Shown in pieces: positions 50,344 to 58,173 of a stretch of 64,000 bases of DNA. The first letter of the stretch is position 1. Each line of letters starts with the position of its first letter. The position numbers were made by a program, and so were the translations under genes. Below the pieces are notes generated by a model. That model worked only from the letters and a program-made list of their open reading frames with translations. It did no database searches and was not told the origin of the DNA. This stretch comes from Hungatella effluvii. Lineage in GTDB: Bacteria; Bacillota; Clostridia; Lachnospirales; Lachnospiraceae. The stretch lies in the NCBI RefSeq assembly GCF_003201875.1, contig NZ_QJKD01000001.1:186001-250000 (forward strand). The letters are read 5' to 3'.

Positions 50344-50703
50344 TTAATACACCTCACTTCCAAACGGCATCAGAGCCAGCTTCGCCAGTTTGAACTGCTG
50401 AAGTCCAAAAGGAATTCCAATCACCGTGATGCACAGCACCACTCCGATCAGGGCCGACTCGATCGCTAAGGGCAGCCCAGACACAATGAGCCAGATTAAA
50501 TTTAAAAGAAAGGATCCCGCGCCGTCGCCATACCGGACCTCTTTTCCAAACGGAAAGAAGCTGAGCGCGGCAAATTTAAAGCACTGCATCCCCACCGGAA
50601 TGCCGATAATCGTAATACACCAGAGGCAGCCCGTAAGCGTCCAGCTCAGTCCGCTGATGAAACCGCCGAATATAAACCAAAGTAAATTACCAAGACAACC
50701 CAT
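50344..50703 (-). CDS. YccF-family inner-membrane protein
   Basis: 119 aa membrane protein with two YccF repeats. GNLLWFIFGGFISGLSWTLT, CLWCITIIGIPVGMQCFKFA and SFFPFGKEV recur as LNLIWLIVSGLPLAIESAL, VVLCITVIGIPFGLQQFKLA and ALMPFGSEV. Four membrane segments. Function unknown; members sit near regulators or transporters. GAGG precedes ATG 50703. It lies just upstream of ecsC. Confidence 0.92.
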   Translation of the reverse strand: MGCLGNLLWFIFGGFISGLSWTLTGCLWCITIIGIPVGMQCFKFAALSFFPFGKEVRYGDGAGSFLLNLIWLIVSGLPLAIESALIGVVLCITVIGIPFGLQQFKLAKLALMPFGSEVY

Positions 50704-50829
50704 ATCATCCCTCATTTCTATTTATTCCACTACACTGTACCATCCCGCCGCACGCTGTGCAATCCCTGGACAACAGCTTTTAGAAAAAAATAAGGGTTCG
50801 CTAAGAATTCTCTTCGCTTTCGTAGCAGT

Positions 50830-51019
50830 TCCGCCTTCGCTTCCGGCAGCAGCCAGTCGGCCTGGCGCTTTCGTATCCCGGAGCTTTCCTGTGACTTTGC
50901 AGGGTGGTTTTTAGAAAAATCCTGCACATTTAGAAATGCTTATGCCCGAAACCGGAACTGGAAAGCTCCGGGATACGAAAGCGCCAGGCCGACTGGCTGC
51001 TGCCGGAAGCGAAGGCGGA
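50830..51019. repeat. Long palindromic repeat 3 (perfect 60-bp stem, conserved loop)
   Basis: Arms 50830-50889 and 50960-51019 are perfect inverse complements over 60 bp; pairing continues imperfectly toward the ABC-F stop codon. The 70-nt loop reads TGTGACTTTGCAGGG, then TTTTTAGAAAAATCCTGCAC and TTTAGAAATGCTTATGCCC, the same loop as the repeat at 12885-13166. The arms share no similarity with that repeat except GCAGTTC at the outer and TTTCC at the inner end. It starts 4 nt behind the ABC-F stop codon. Confidence 0.93.
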
Positions 51020-51023
51020 TCTG

Positions 51024-52958
51024 TTACTCGTTTTCCTCTCCGGACCAGACGGCGTACCACTCCAGACAGAGCTCATGCCAGACAGCGGCCGTTTCCTCAT
51101 ACCGGCGGCAGAGCTCCGCATATTCCGATTCCTTGTCCCACCTCTTTCCAGACCAGAAGTCTTCCGACACCATCCACTCCTGTTTCATCGCTTCCTTCGC
51201 CGCGTACAGTTCTCCTGCCTGCGCTCCGGCCGGAATCATTTTTTCGGATACCAGACGAAGCCGCCAGTCGATATACGCATCCTCCGCGGATATTTCCCTA
51301 AGTCTGTGACGCTCCGCCTTCGGAACCGCCCTCATACCGGCGATCAATGCCTGTTCCTCTGCCTTCATCTGGGCCGCCAGACCGCCTTCTCCCTCCGATT
51401 TTCGCTTTCTTTCCAGGTAATGTGCATAGCCAAACGGGTAATACATCACCGACTGATTTTCAAAAATCAGGAGTGAATCGGCCACCTCGCTCAAAAAGTA
51501 CCGGTCATGGGATACGAACAACAGCGTTCCGGTATAGGCGCGGAACGCGGATTCCAGTGTTTCCTTCGCCTGAATATCCATGTGGTTCGTCGGCTCGTCC
51601 AGAACGAGGAAATTAGGTCTGCTCTGCAAAAGCTCTGCAAGCACCAGCCTCGCCTTCTCCCCTCCCGAGAGAGAGGATACAGATCTCTGTGCCACGCGCC
51701 CTCCAAACAGATAGGCCCCCAGGATGGTGCGCGCCTCCTTTTCCGTCAGGGCGGGAAATAAGTCATGAAAATGATCTGCCACTGTTTTTTCAGACGTCAC
51801 CTGGGCCGAAAGCTGATCAAAATATCCCATGGTAATATTGACTCCGACAGACATTTCCCCGTCCAGCGGCGGCAGGAAACCTGCAACCGTCTTTAAAAAG
51901 GTCGTCTTTCCGGAGCCGTTTGGCCCCAGGATGCCGATCTTCTGTCCCCGCCGGATTCTCAAGGTGATTTCCAGCAGGGCTCGGTCATAGCCGATCTTTA
52001 AATGTTCCGATTCAAAGACCCATTTGCTGCCGATTATGAGCGGCGTCAGTTCCCCGGTAAAGATATGGATATCGTCTTCCTCCGGCTTCTCCACCCGGTT
52101 CAGCCGTTCCATGGCCTTCTTCTTCGCTCTGGCAAACGACGCCTTGGTCGGTTTGTGTTTAAACCGTTCCACCACGGAATTCAGCCGCTCCAGCTCCTCC
52201 TGCTGGCTCTCATACGCCTTTTTCTGCAAGCTAAGCTGCTTTCGTTTCTGCTCCCTGTACGCGGAGTAATTCCCCACATAGCGGGTAAGCTTCCCTCCCG
52301 CCACTTCATAGACCACTAAAGCCGTCCGGTCTAAAAAAAAGCGGTCATGGGATACCATCACCACTGCCTTGTCATACTGCCTTAAATACTCCTCCAGCCA
52401 CTGCACCGTCTCTAAGTCCAGATGATTCGTCGGCTCATCGAGCAGCAGAATATCCGGTTTTTCCAGCAAAAGCCGGATCAGTGCAATCTTCGTCTGCTCT
52501 CCTCCGGAAAATTCCGACAGCTTCTTTTTCTTATCCTCTTTTGAGAATCCGAAGCCGGTAAACAGGATGTCATACTCCCGCTCATAGTCGAACCGTTCCC
52601 GGTCCCATTCCGAAAAAATTTCGGAGCTGCTTAGGCCTGTTCCATTTTTACCAGCGACCTCTCTTCCAGGGCAGCCCTTAAGGAGTTCCTCCTCCACCGT
52701 GCATGACGTATCACCGAAAGGCTGCTGCCTCATCATGCCCACGGTAAGTCTTCTGGAAGCCATGATTCCCGGCCCATTCCGTTTATCGTCCCGGTCCAGG
52801 GTAATCTCACCCGCAATGAGCCTCAGAAGAGTCGTCTTTCCCGCCCCGTTCTTTCCGGCAACTGCAATCTTTTCCGTTCCCCGTATTTCAAAATCAATAT
52901 GGGACAGTATTGGCACTCCGCCGGCGCTCACCGTCCCATCCATTATCTGGTATAACAT
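51024..52958 (-). CDS. ABC-F family ATP-binding protein
   Basis: 644 aa soluble twin-ATPase. First cassette: Walker A GKNGAGKTT, signature FSGGEQTKIALIRLL, Walker B ILLLDEPTNHLDLE. Second: GPNGSGKTTFLK, SSLSGGEKARLVLAELL, FLVLDEPTNHMDI. The linker between the cassettes (about 225-300) is Lys/Arg-rich, and a helical C-terminal extension of about 130 residues follows. No membrane part exists. ABC-F proteins act on the ribosome (translation factors or antibiotic protection). Whether this one gives resistance cannot be read from sequence. The start at 52958 (MLYQIMDGTVSAGG) has AAGGG ahead; the ORF upstream to 53042 lacks a site. Confidence 0.9.
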   Translation of the reverse strand: MLYQIMDGTVSAGGVPILSHIDFEIRGTEKIAVAGKNGAGKTTLLRLIAGEITLDRDDKRNGPGIMASRRLTVGMMRQQPFGDTSCTVEEELLKGCPGREVAGKNGTGLSSSEIFSEWDRERFDYEREYDILFTGFGFSKEDKKKKLSEFSGGEQTKIALIRLLLEKPDILLLDEPTNHLDLETVQWLEEYLRQYDKAVVMVSHDRFFLDRTALVVYEVAGGKLTRYVGNYSAYREQKRKQLSLQKKAYESQQEELERLNSVVERFKHKPTKASFARAKKKAMERLNRVEKPEEDDIHIFTGELTPLIIGSKWVFESEHLKIGYDRALLEITLRIRRGQKIGILGPNGSGKTTFLKTVAGFLPPLDGEMSVGVNITMGYFDQLSAQVTSEKTVADHFHDLFPALTEKEARTILGAYLFGGRVAQRSVSSLSGGEKARLVLAELLQSRPNFLVLDEPTNHMDIQAKETLESAFRAYTGTLLFVSHDRYFLSEVADSLLIFENQSVMYYPFGYAHYLERKRKSEGEGGLAAQMKAEEQALIAGMRAVPKAERHRLREISAEDAYIDWRLRLVSEKMIPAGAQAGELYAAKEAMKQEWMVSEDFWSGKRWDKESEYAELCRRYEETAAVWHELCLEWYAVWSGEENE

Positions 52959-53117
52959 AACAATCCCTTTTTTCTGTTTTATTTTATTTCTGCCTCTTAA
53001 TCTTATCACACCATTTCCGCCGGCGCTATCCCTATTTTGCACCGATGACGCGGGATTTTATACCCATACCTCCGTAACGTGCTGTCCAAAGTTTTTTGTT
53101 TCTTAGAAAGCACTTTC

Positions 53118-53222
53118 CTGTAATAAAAAAGACTGTAATAAAAAAGAAACCCGGAAGAATCAATGATTCCGCCTGATTTCTTTTCCAGCCAGCTTCTTTT
53201 CCAGCCCATTTCTTTTACAGCC
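53118..53222 (-). repeat. Short tandem repeats behind the small secreted protein gene
   Basis: Three 16-bp-spaced copies of TTCTTTTCCAGCC (53178, 53194 and 53210; plus strand) and two copies of CTGTAATAAAAAAGA (53118 and 53133). Between them a hairpin (GGAA..AATCA/TGATTCC) is followed on the minus strand by TTTCTTTTTT, a likely terminator of the secreted protein gene. No gene in 53043-53250. Confidence 0.65.
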
Positions 53223-53250
53223 TGTTACCTTTCACTAACTTCTTCGTTTT

Positions 53251-53526
53251 TCAATGGCAGCCGTGACTTCCATGGTTCCCATGGCTTCTGTGGTGTCCTC
53301 GCTGGCTTCCGTTTCCCGGTCCGCAGTTCTCACTGTGATACGAGCAGGTTCCACCCTGGCACGTTCCACGATAGATCACTCCATCATGCTCATGGCAGGC
53401 CTCTGTCTCACAGCCTTCCACGGCACACGACTCATACCGGTCGCAGACACGTGTCGATGCCAGCGCCGGAAACGCCATACTCAATACAACAGCAGATGCA
53501 AGAATGCCGGTTACTATTTTCTTCAT
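53251..53526 (-). CDS. Small secreted Cys/His-rich protein
   Basis: 91 aa with a cleavable signal peptide (MKKIVTGILASAVVLSMAFPALA, about 1-23; shown here in full only as a range with its first residues). The mature part has eight Cys (for example DRYESCAVEGCETEACHEHD and GTCQGGTCSYHSENCG) and a His-rich tail (HHRSHGNHGSHGCH). This suggests metal binding or a disulfide-rich extracellular role. I recognise no named family. GAGG precedes the ATG. It stands alone, divergent from sigI. Confidence 0.72.
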   Translation of the reverse strand: MKKIVTGILASAVVLSMAFPALASTRVCDRYESCAVEGCETEACHEHDGVIYRGTCQGGTCSYHSENCGPGNGSQRGHHRSHGNHGSHGCH

Positions 53527-53668
53527 AAATTCATTTCCTCATTTCATTTTTTATTCTCGTTTAAAGAATACGACGGCTCTCTTCCAAAATGTAGGGTCTG
53601 AAAAAATTTTTATTGATTTACATAACCTGGAAAAAGCTGTACAATGGCATGGAACAGGAGGTGGAACC

Positions 53669-54388
53669 GTGAACGACATTGAAAACCGCATAAAAAAAGC
53701 TCAGTCCGATTCCGCAGAGCTTGAGCAGCTTTTAGGCGACTATCTGCCTCTCTTAAAAAAGCAGGCCGGTGCGGCCGCATCTCCGCTTCTGGATTATGAA
53801 GACCGGCTCAGTCTCGCCATGCTGACTTTTGTCAGCTGCGTCCGCCAGTACACGGAGAACAGGGGCAGCTTTATCTCATTTTTCTCGGTCTGCTTTCATA
53901 ACCGGATCAATGATGAAATCCGCAGGCAGAACCGGTATTGGAAGAGTATTCAGGCGCCTGGTTCCGATGCGGCCGAGCTGGAAGCCGCGGCAGGGAAAGC
54001 CTCCTTAGAGGCCTACGACAGGGAACAGGAACGTCTCTCCCTCTGCGAAGAGATTGACCGCCTTTCTGATGCGATCGGCGTATACGGCGTCGTCTGGAAA
54101 GATCTGCCCCGTATTTGTCCCAAACAGGCGCGTGCAAAAGCCACATGCCGCCAGTTAGCTGTAGCCGTACTTTTAAATCCGGAATTTCACACCATGTTTT
54201 TTGAACAGAAAAAGCTCCCGCAGGCACAGCTTGCCTCGGCCCTCTTTATCTCTCCGAAAACCATAGAAAAGCACAGGAAATACATTGTAACTCTGATCAT
54301 CCTCTTATCCGGAGATTATCCCGGAATCAGAGCGTTTCTTCCACAATACAGGGAGGTGATACCGATTGAAGATGGGAATTATCATTGA
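53669..54388 (+). CDS. sigI: SigI-type RNA polymerase sigma factor
   Basis: 239 aa sigma factor of the SigI group. The region-2-like part includes DYEDRLSLAMLTFVSCVRQY, GSFISFFSVCFHNRINDEIR and RQNRYWKS. The C-terminal part QLASALFISPKTIEKHRKYI is the DNA-binding helix-turn-helix. The start is GTG 53669, with AGGAGG 7 nt ahead; the long ORF from 53504 is not supported. The gene overlaps rsgI by 23 nt, the usual sigma/anti-sigma pairing. SigI factors in clostridia control carbohydrate-active or heat and envelope genes in response to an outside signal (family knowledge). Confidence 0.85.
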   Translation: MNDIENRIKKAQSDSAELEQLLGDYLPLLKKQAGAAASPLLDYEDRLSLAMLTFVSCVRQYTENRGSFISFFSVCFHNRINDEIRRQNRYWKSIQAPGSDAAELEAAAGKASLEAYDREQERLSLCEEIDRLSDAIGVYGVVWKDLPRICPKQARAKATCRQLAVAVLLNPEFHTMFFEQKKLPQAQLASALFISPKTIEKHRKYIVTLIILLSGDYPGIRAFLPQYREVIPIEDGNYH

Positions 54389-55382
54389 AATAACAGGAAA
54401 AGAAGCTGTCATAATGAAAAATGGCGGAGATTTCGTCTCACTCCCGGCTAAAGAAGGCTGGAAAAAGGGGGATATCGTCCCTATAAAGACGAAACAGCGA
54501 TCCCGCCGTTTTCTCACAGCCGCCGCTGCCATCGCCGCCTGCCTGTGCTTCGTAGTAACCGGAGGCGGTTACCACTATTATTATGCACAGGCGGCTTTAA
54601 TCAGTGTGGATGTCAATCCTTCCATAGAACTGTCCGTCAACCGCCTGGACCGCGTAACCTCTTCCTCGGCGCTCAACGAAGATGGGGAAGCTCTGCTCTC
54701 TAGCGTCCGGCTGACCGGCATGGAGTGCGGGGAAGCGGTAAAAGAATTGCTGCAATCCGAAAGCGGAGAACCGTATCTGTCCGGAAATAAGAACGTGGTA
54801 GTCACCGTCTACTCAGCCAATGAGGCCAGACAGTCCCGGCTTCTGGAGGAAATCCGAGAGACGGCGGATACTACCGTGACCACGCTGCGTCCAGACGGAA
54901 ATACGGAATACCGGGCTGTGACCTCCGAGGAGGTGGAAGCCGCCCATTCCTGCGGAGTGACCGCAGGCAAATATATTTACCTGCAGAAGCTGGAGGAGGC
55001 GGCACCTGAAACTGATATTACCCAGTACAGCCATTGCTCTATCGATGAAATCAAGGAACACATTTCCAACTGTGAAAACCGGCACCAAACGGATTACGAG
55101 GAATCCGGGAAGGCGGGATCCGGATCGAAATATTCCGGGGCCGAACACTCAGATTCAAGGCATTCGGTTACGGAGCACTTGGATTCGGAACACTTAGATT
55201 CAGAACACTCGGATTCAGAGCACTCGGATTTGGAACGTTCAGATTTGGAACACTCGGATTCGGAACACTTGGATTCAGAACAATCAGGTTCGAGGCATTC
55301 GGTTTCGGAAAAATCAAATTCGGAACAATCAGATTCGGAACGCTCCAGGATGGGGCACTCTGATTCGGGACACTCTAATTAG
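54366..55382 (+). CDS. rsgI: RsgI-type transmembrane anti-sigma factor with pentapeptide-repeat tail
   Basis: 338 aa. An N-terminal cytoplasmic anti-sigma domain (about 1-45; GIIIEITGKEAVIMKNGGDF, PAKEGWKKGDIV) is followed by one membrane span (about 50-72) and an extracytoplasmic RsgI middle domain (ALISVDVNPSIELSVNRLDR to about 235). From about residue 257 the tail is a run of about 16 five-residue units of the form EHSDS/EHLDS, instead of the polysaccharide-binding module common in cellulolytic clostridia. The start is TTG 54366 with GGAGGTGAT 5 nt ahead, or ATG 54372. Cleavage of the anti-sigma factor would release SigI. Confidence 0.85.
   Translation: MKMGIIIEITGKEAVIMKNGGDFVSLPAKEGWKKGDIVPIKTKQRSRRFLTAAAAIAACLCFVVTGGGYHYYYAQAALISVDVNPSIELSVNRLDRVTSSSALNEDGEALLSSVRLTGMECGEAVKELLQSESGEPYLSGNKNVVVTVYSANEARQSRLLEEIRETADTTVTTLRPDGNTEYRAVTSEEVEAAHSCGVTAGKYIYLQKLEEAAPETDITQYSHCSIDEIKEHISNCENRHQTDYEESGKAGSGSKYSGAEHSDSRHSVTEHLDSEHLDSEHSDSEHSDLERSDLEHSDSEHLDSEQSGSRHSVSEKSNSEQSDSERSRMGHSDSGHSN
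55134..55379 (+). repeat. 15-bp tandem coding repeat in rsgI
   Basis: About 16 imperfect units of GAACACTCGGATTCG. Further decayed units (GGAACACTCCG) continue past the stop codon up to about 55425, so the stop has cut into an older, longer array. Confidence 0.85.
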
Positions 55383-55543
55383 TAACACTCCGGGACGAGG
55401 TGCTCTGTTCAGGAACACTCCGAATTCGCTTCCCTGACTCATAAGTTCCCGGCTCACACACCTCCGATACCGCCCCAAAAGAATCCCTTGCCAAATACAG
55501 CCAGAACTGCCATATCGCAACAGAAGTTAAGGGGGTACCAAAC

Positions 55544-55813
55544 ATGTTAGGCTTATATATTTATCCGCCGCCGAAAGGAACCGAATACACAGCGGCCGAT
55601 CTTGAACAGCCGGATAAAGTTATCGAGTTATTCGGCTACTGCGGTATTTTAGAAGGCCTGATCACCAAAGAAGGCTGGGACTTTCTAATTTATTTATATG
55701 GGTATGAAAAGCTTTTCGAGATGGATAAGGTTGGAATGTGGTTTGATGTTGAAACGATCGAAGAGTATATGGAAAATGTTCAGTATGAAAGAGCGATCTC
55801 ACCCGATTCCTAA
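55544..55813 (+). CDS. Small hypothetical protein (immunity-protein-like size and context)
   Basis: 89 aa acidic protein with no signal peptide (MLGLYIYPPPKGTEYTAADL, then VGMWFDVETIEEYMENVQYE). Not recognised. AAGGGGGT lies 7 nt before the ATG, so it is probably real. First of three small acidic genes in a row on the plus strand. Confidence 0.6.
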   Translation: MLGLYIYPPPKGTEYTAADLEQPDKVIELFGYCGILEGLITKEGWDFLIYLYGYEKLFEMDKVGMWFDVETIEEYMENVQYERAISPDS

Positions 55814-55846
55814 TGCGGCACATTTCCCTGAATGGAGACGAAAAAT

Positions 55847-56203
55847 ATGTATTACCAAAACTGGTCTGAGTTAAAAAAATTTAATCCTGTCAAAGACGGA
55901 AAATGGGATCAGGAACTCTTGTATGAATATCTGGTATCTAGTTGTTATAAAAATTTTGAGCGGCCGCTTAATGACTTTTTCAGTTCCTACCAAAATGATG
56001 AGGGTTTGGCGGAATTACTCTTTGACTTCCTGTTGAATGAGGAGTATGATGGTTCCGAATCACAAATAGGAGCGGCATTTTATCTCTCTAAATTTGATAA
56101 AACAATCCTAAAAAAGAAGAAAGATTTGCTATTGCAGGCCCAGCAGAATCCCGTTGATTGGAAACGCCCATTTAAAGATAACAGTTATCTGGAATGGCTT
56201 TAA
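55847..56203 (+). CDS. Small hypothetical protein (immunity-protein-like)
   Basis: 118 aa, soluble, Asp/Glu/Lys-rich (MYYQNWSELKKFNPVKDGKW, then FLLNEEYDGSESQIGAAFYL). ATG 55847 is preferred (GGAG 9 nt ahead) to ATG 55832. AT-rich compared with neighbours. No family assigned; length, acidity and clustering resemble immunity proteins of polymorphic toxins, but no toxin gene is in view. Confidence 0.6.
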   Translation: MYYQNWSELKKFNPVKDGKWDQELLYEYLVSSCYKNFERPLNDFFSSYQNDEGLAELLFDFLLNEEYDGSESQIGAAFYLSKFDKTILKKKKDLLLQAQQNPVDWKRPFKDNSYLEWL

Positions 56204-56313
56204 GTTTTATGCTTTAAGTTTTAGACTTTAAGTTTCAACCTTTATGCTTCCCCCATATTCCAGTCCTCCCCTCAAAAAACAATCAAAAAATCAAACCATA
56301 AGGAGAAAACAAT

Positions 56314-56640
56314 ATGCAGACTATCATCATAGTATTAAACCCCGGTAAACTAATAAATCCCGATCTGGACTTACGCTATCTCATACCAGACCGCGTCAGC
56401 GAAATCACAGAAGGCGCCATACGTGATAACGGTTACGATTATATTGACTGCGAAGGCGCCGGCCCGCTGCTGGGAATATGGCTCGAGACAGAGAACGCCG
56501 CCCAGAGCTGGCCTGTCATTGACAAGCTGTTCCACGAAGAGAAATTTTTAGACAACGACTTATCCCAGTCAGCAGAACTATATATTTCTGAAAATGAAAC
56601 AGAAGACCTGGAAAACTGTACGCAGGTTTTCCCCGCATAA
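56314..56640 (+). CDS. Small hypothetical protein
   Basis: 108 aa acidic cytoplasmic protein (MQTIIIVLNPGKLINPDLDL, RYLIPDRVSEITEGAIRDNG, WLETENAAQSWPVIDKLFHE). AAGGAG stands 8 nt before the ATG. Third member of the small-gene row. It may be an orphan immunity protein; no direct evidence. Confidence 0.6.
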   Translation: MQTIIIVLNPGKLINPDLDLRYLIPDRVSEITEGAIRDNGYDYIDCEGAGPLLGIWLETENAAQSWPVIDKLFHEEKFLDNDLSQSAELYISENETEDLENCTQVFPA

Positions 56641-56672
56641 AAACCAGTTTTTCCTCACAATAATCCCCATAT

Positions 56673-56720
56673 AAAAAGTCGAAAACTGCCAAAATAATTC
56701 TCAGCAGTTTTCGACTTTTT
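56673..56720. terminator. Bidirectional terminator
   Basis: Perfect 17-bp stem AAAAAGTCGAAAACTGC (56673-56689) and its complement (56704-56720), with A and T runs at the ends. It separates the small-gene row from the convergent DUF1576 gene, whose stop codon touches it. Confidence 0.9.
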
Positions 56721-58021
56721 TACAGGGAATCATGCGTGCGCGCTCTCGCTCTTCTGTCCCGGACCGACTGAATCACCGGCACCAGGAACATGGCGATAAT
56801 ACCCCCGGCAAACCCATTGTTATAAAGATTCATTCCTCCATAGACGATTCCCACGTTCAGCGCCACAGATGCGTGCAGGAATCCGGCCAGCACACCCGCT
56901 ACCACGCCGAACTCACCGGCGATCGGAGCCAGCGTCGTGGAGAGTAAAAGGGCCAGCATGGCGCTGGGATCGGAGATATTCCACGTCTTCACAAAACTTC
57001 CCAGAATCACTCCGGCCATAACCGGAAGTATGTTCCTCAGATGCTTTCCCGTGGCACTGAATCCGACGATGGTAAAGATACCTCCGATAGTCGGACCGTT
57101 CAAATCTCCCCCAACCAGCAGCACAATCAGCGTGGAAGCAATTCCATTGACGCCCATGTTAAACAGTGTCGGCGCAAAGCCCTCACTTTTCACGTAATCG
57201 GTGCCGCTTAAGCCATACGTCTTCCAGATTTCCATATACCGCTTCCAGACCGACTCCGCGATGAGGCAGGAAAACACGATCATACCGCCGAACAGCCCGA
57301 GAAGCAGTCTGGCAAAAAGCACGTCATTTCCCGTGGACCAGATCAGACGAGCCTCCGTCTGTAGCCCAAAGGATCTCATCAGAGAGACGATAACCGTCGC
57401 TATAATTCCCGATGCAAAACCCACATTGTAAAGGGAGTAGCCCTTATGGGAGTAATGAGTATGTGTGGAAAGCGGCGGCAGTACGAACCCGATGATTATC
57501 CCCACAAGTATGCTGAGCGGCAGCCTTACGGCCAGCGGCAGATGTCCCACCGTCATAAGCTGGGTAATAATCGGTGACAGGCTGGTTCCATAGAAACCAA
57601 CATAGATGTACCGCGTAACTGAGGTCTTATGATAGAAGGCATAAAGACAGACCCCCATCATGATCGACCAGATATTTAAGATATTCTTTCCGAACAGAGA
57701 AAAACCAAACATTAGAAAGCAGGAGGTAATCGTGTGGCCGCTCATCTCCATCCCCAGATAATAGACAATGGCAATGGAAATCAGAGCCATCACACCGGCG
57801 TTGACAAACGCGGCCCCGATTCCTCCGATCGCAATATAATCCGTAATCAGGAAATCCGGTTCCCTGATAATCGTAATAATTCCCTTTAATACTTCATTTA
57901 CCGGCTGGAGAAACAGTCCCGCAGCCATAAAATAAACCGGCACCAGGGCAAGAATCAGAAACTTTGTCCGTCTTGACAAAGGTCCGTGATTTCTGAACTT
58001 GTGTAATAATTGTCCTGTCAT
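56720..58021 (-). CDS. DUF1576 polytopic membrane protein
   Basis: 433 aa integral membrane protein with about 10-12 hydrophobic segments, arranged as two similar halves (LGMEMSGHTITSCFLMFGFS in the first; GGDLNGPTIGGIFTIVGFSA in the second). The inverted-repeat-like halves suggest a channel or transporter. Function unknown; the family is common in clostridia. GGGAAGGAAACG precedes the ATG. It is single and runs into the terminator at 56673. Confidence 0.85.
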   Translation of the reverse strand: MTGQLLHKFRNHGPLSRRTKFLILALVPVYFMAAGLFLQPVNEVLKGIITIIREPDFLITDYIAIGGIGAAFVNAGVMALISIAIVYYLGMEMSGHTITSCFLMFGFSLFGKNILNIWSIMMGVCLYAFYHKTSVTRYIYVGFYGTSLSPIITQLMTVGHLPLAVRLPLSILVGIIIGFVLPPLSTHTHYSHKGYSLYNVGFASGIIATVIVSLMRSFGLQTEARLIWSTGNDVLFARLLLGLFGGMIVFSCLIAESVWKRYMEIWKTYGLSGTDYVKSEGFAPTLFNMGVNGIASTLIVLLVGGDLNGPTIGGIFTIVGFSATGKHLRNILPVMAGVILGSFVKTWNISDPSAMLALLLSTTLAPIAGEFGVVAGVLAGFLHASVALNVGIVYGGMNLYNNGFAGGIIAMFLVPVIQSVRDRRARARTHDSL

Positions 58022-58095
58022 GTCGTTTCCTTCCCATATTACTTAATATCAGTACCGGATTATTTTATCATACTATTTTATCGGTGAAAAGCGTT

Positions 58096-58138
58096 AAAAA
58101 AAGAACAATATCCGGCAGCGGTACCGGATACTGCTCTT
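58096..58138 (-). terminator. Terminator of the P-type ATPase gene
   Basis: On the minus strand AGAGCAGTATCCGG (58137-58124) pairs with CCGGATATTGTTCT (58115-58102), with two mismatches, followed by T7. Confidence 0.8.
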
Positions 58139-58173
58139 TTATTATCTGCGCCTTAAATGCATTTCATGTATCC

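Noticed and set aside
50730..50927. 65-codon frame reading out of palindrome 3 (RKRQADWLLPEAKAELLRKR)
   Set aside because: It looks protein-like, but most of it is the palindrome arm, whose complement is equally open; no ribosome site is seen. It may be a gene-derived origin of the arm, but I cannot support a gene.
51024..52958. Antibiotic-resistance ABC-F protein
   Set aside because: The ABC-F fold is certain, but no feature read here separates resistance proteins from housekeeping translation factors.
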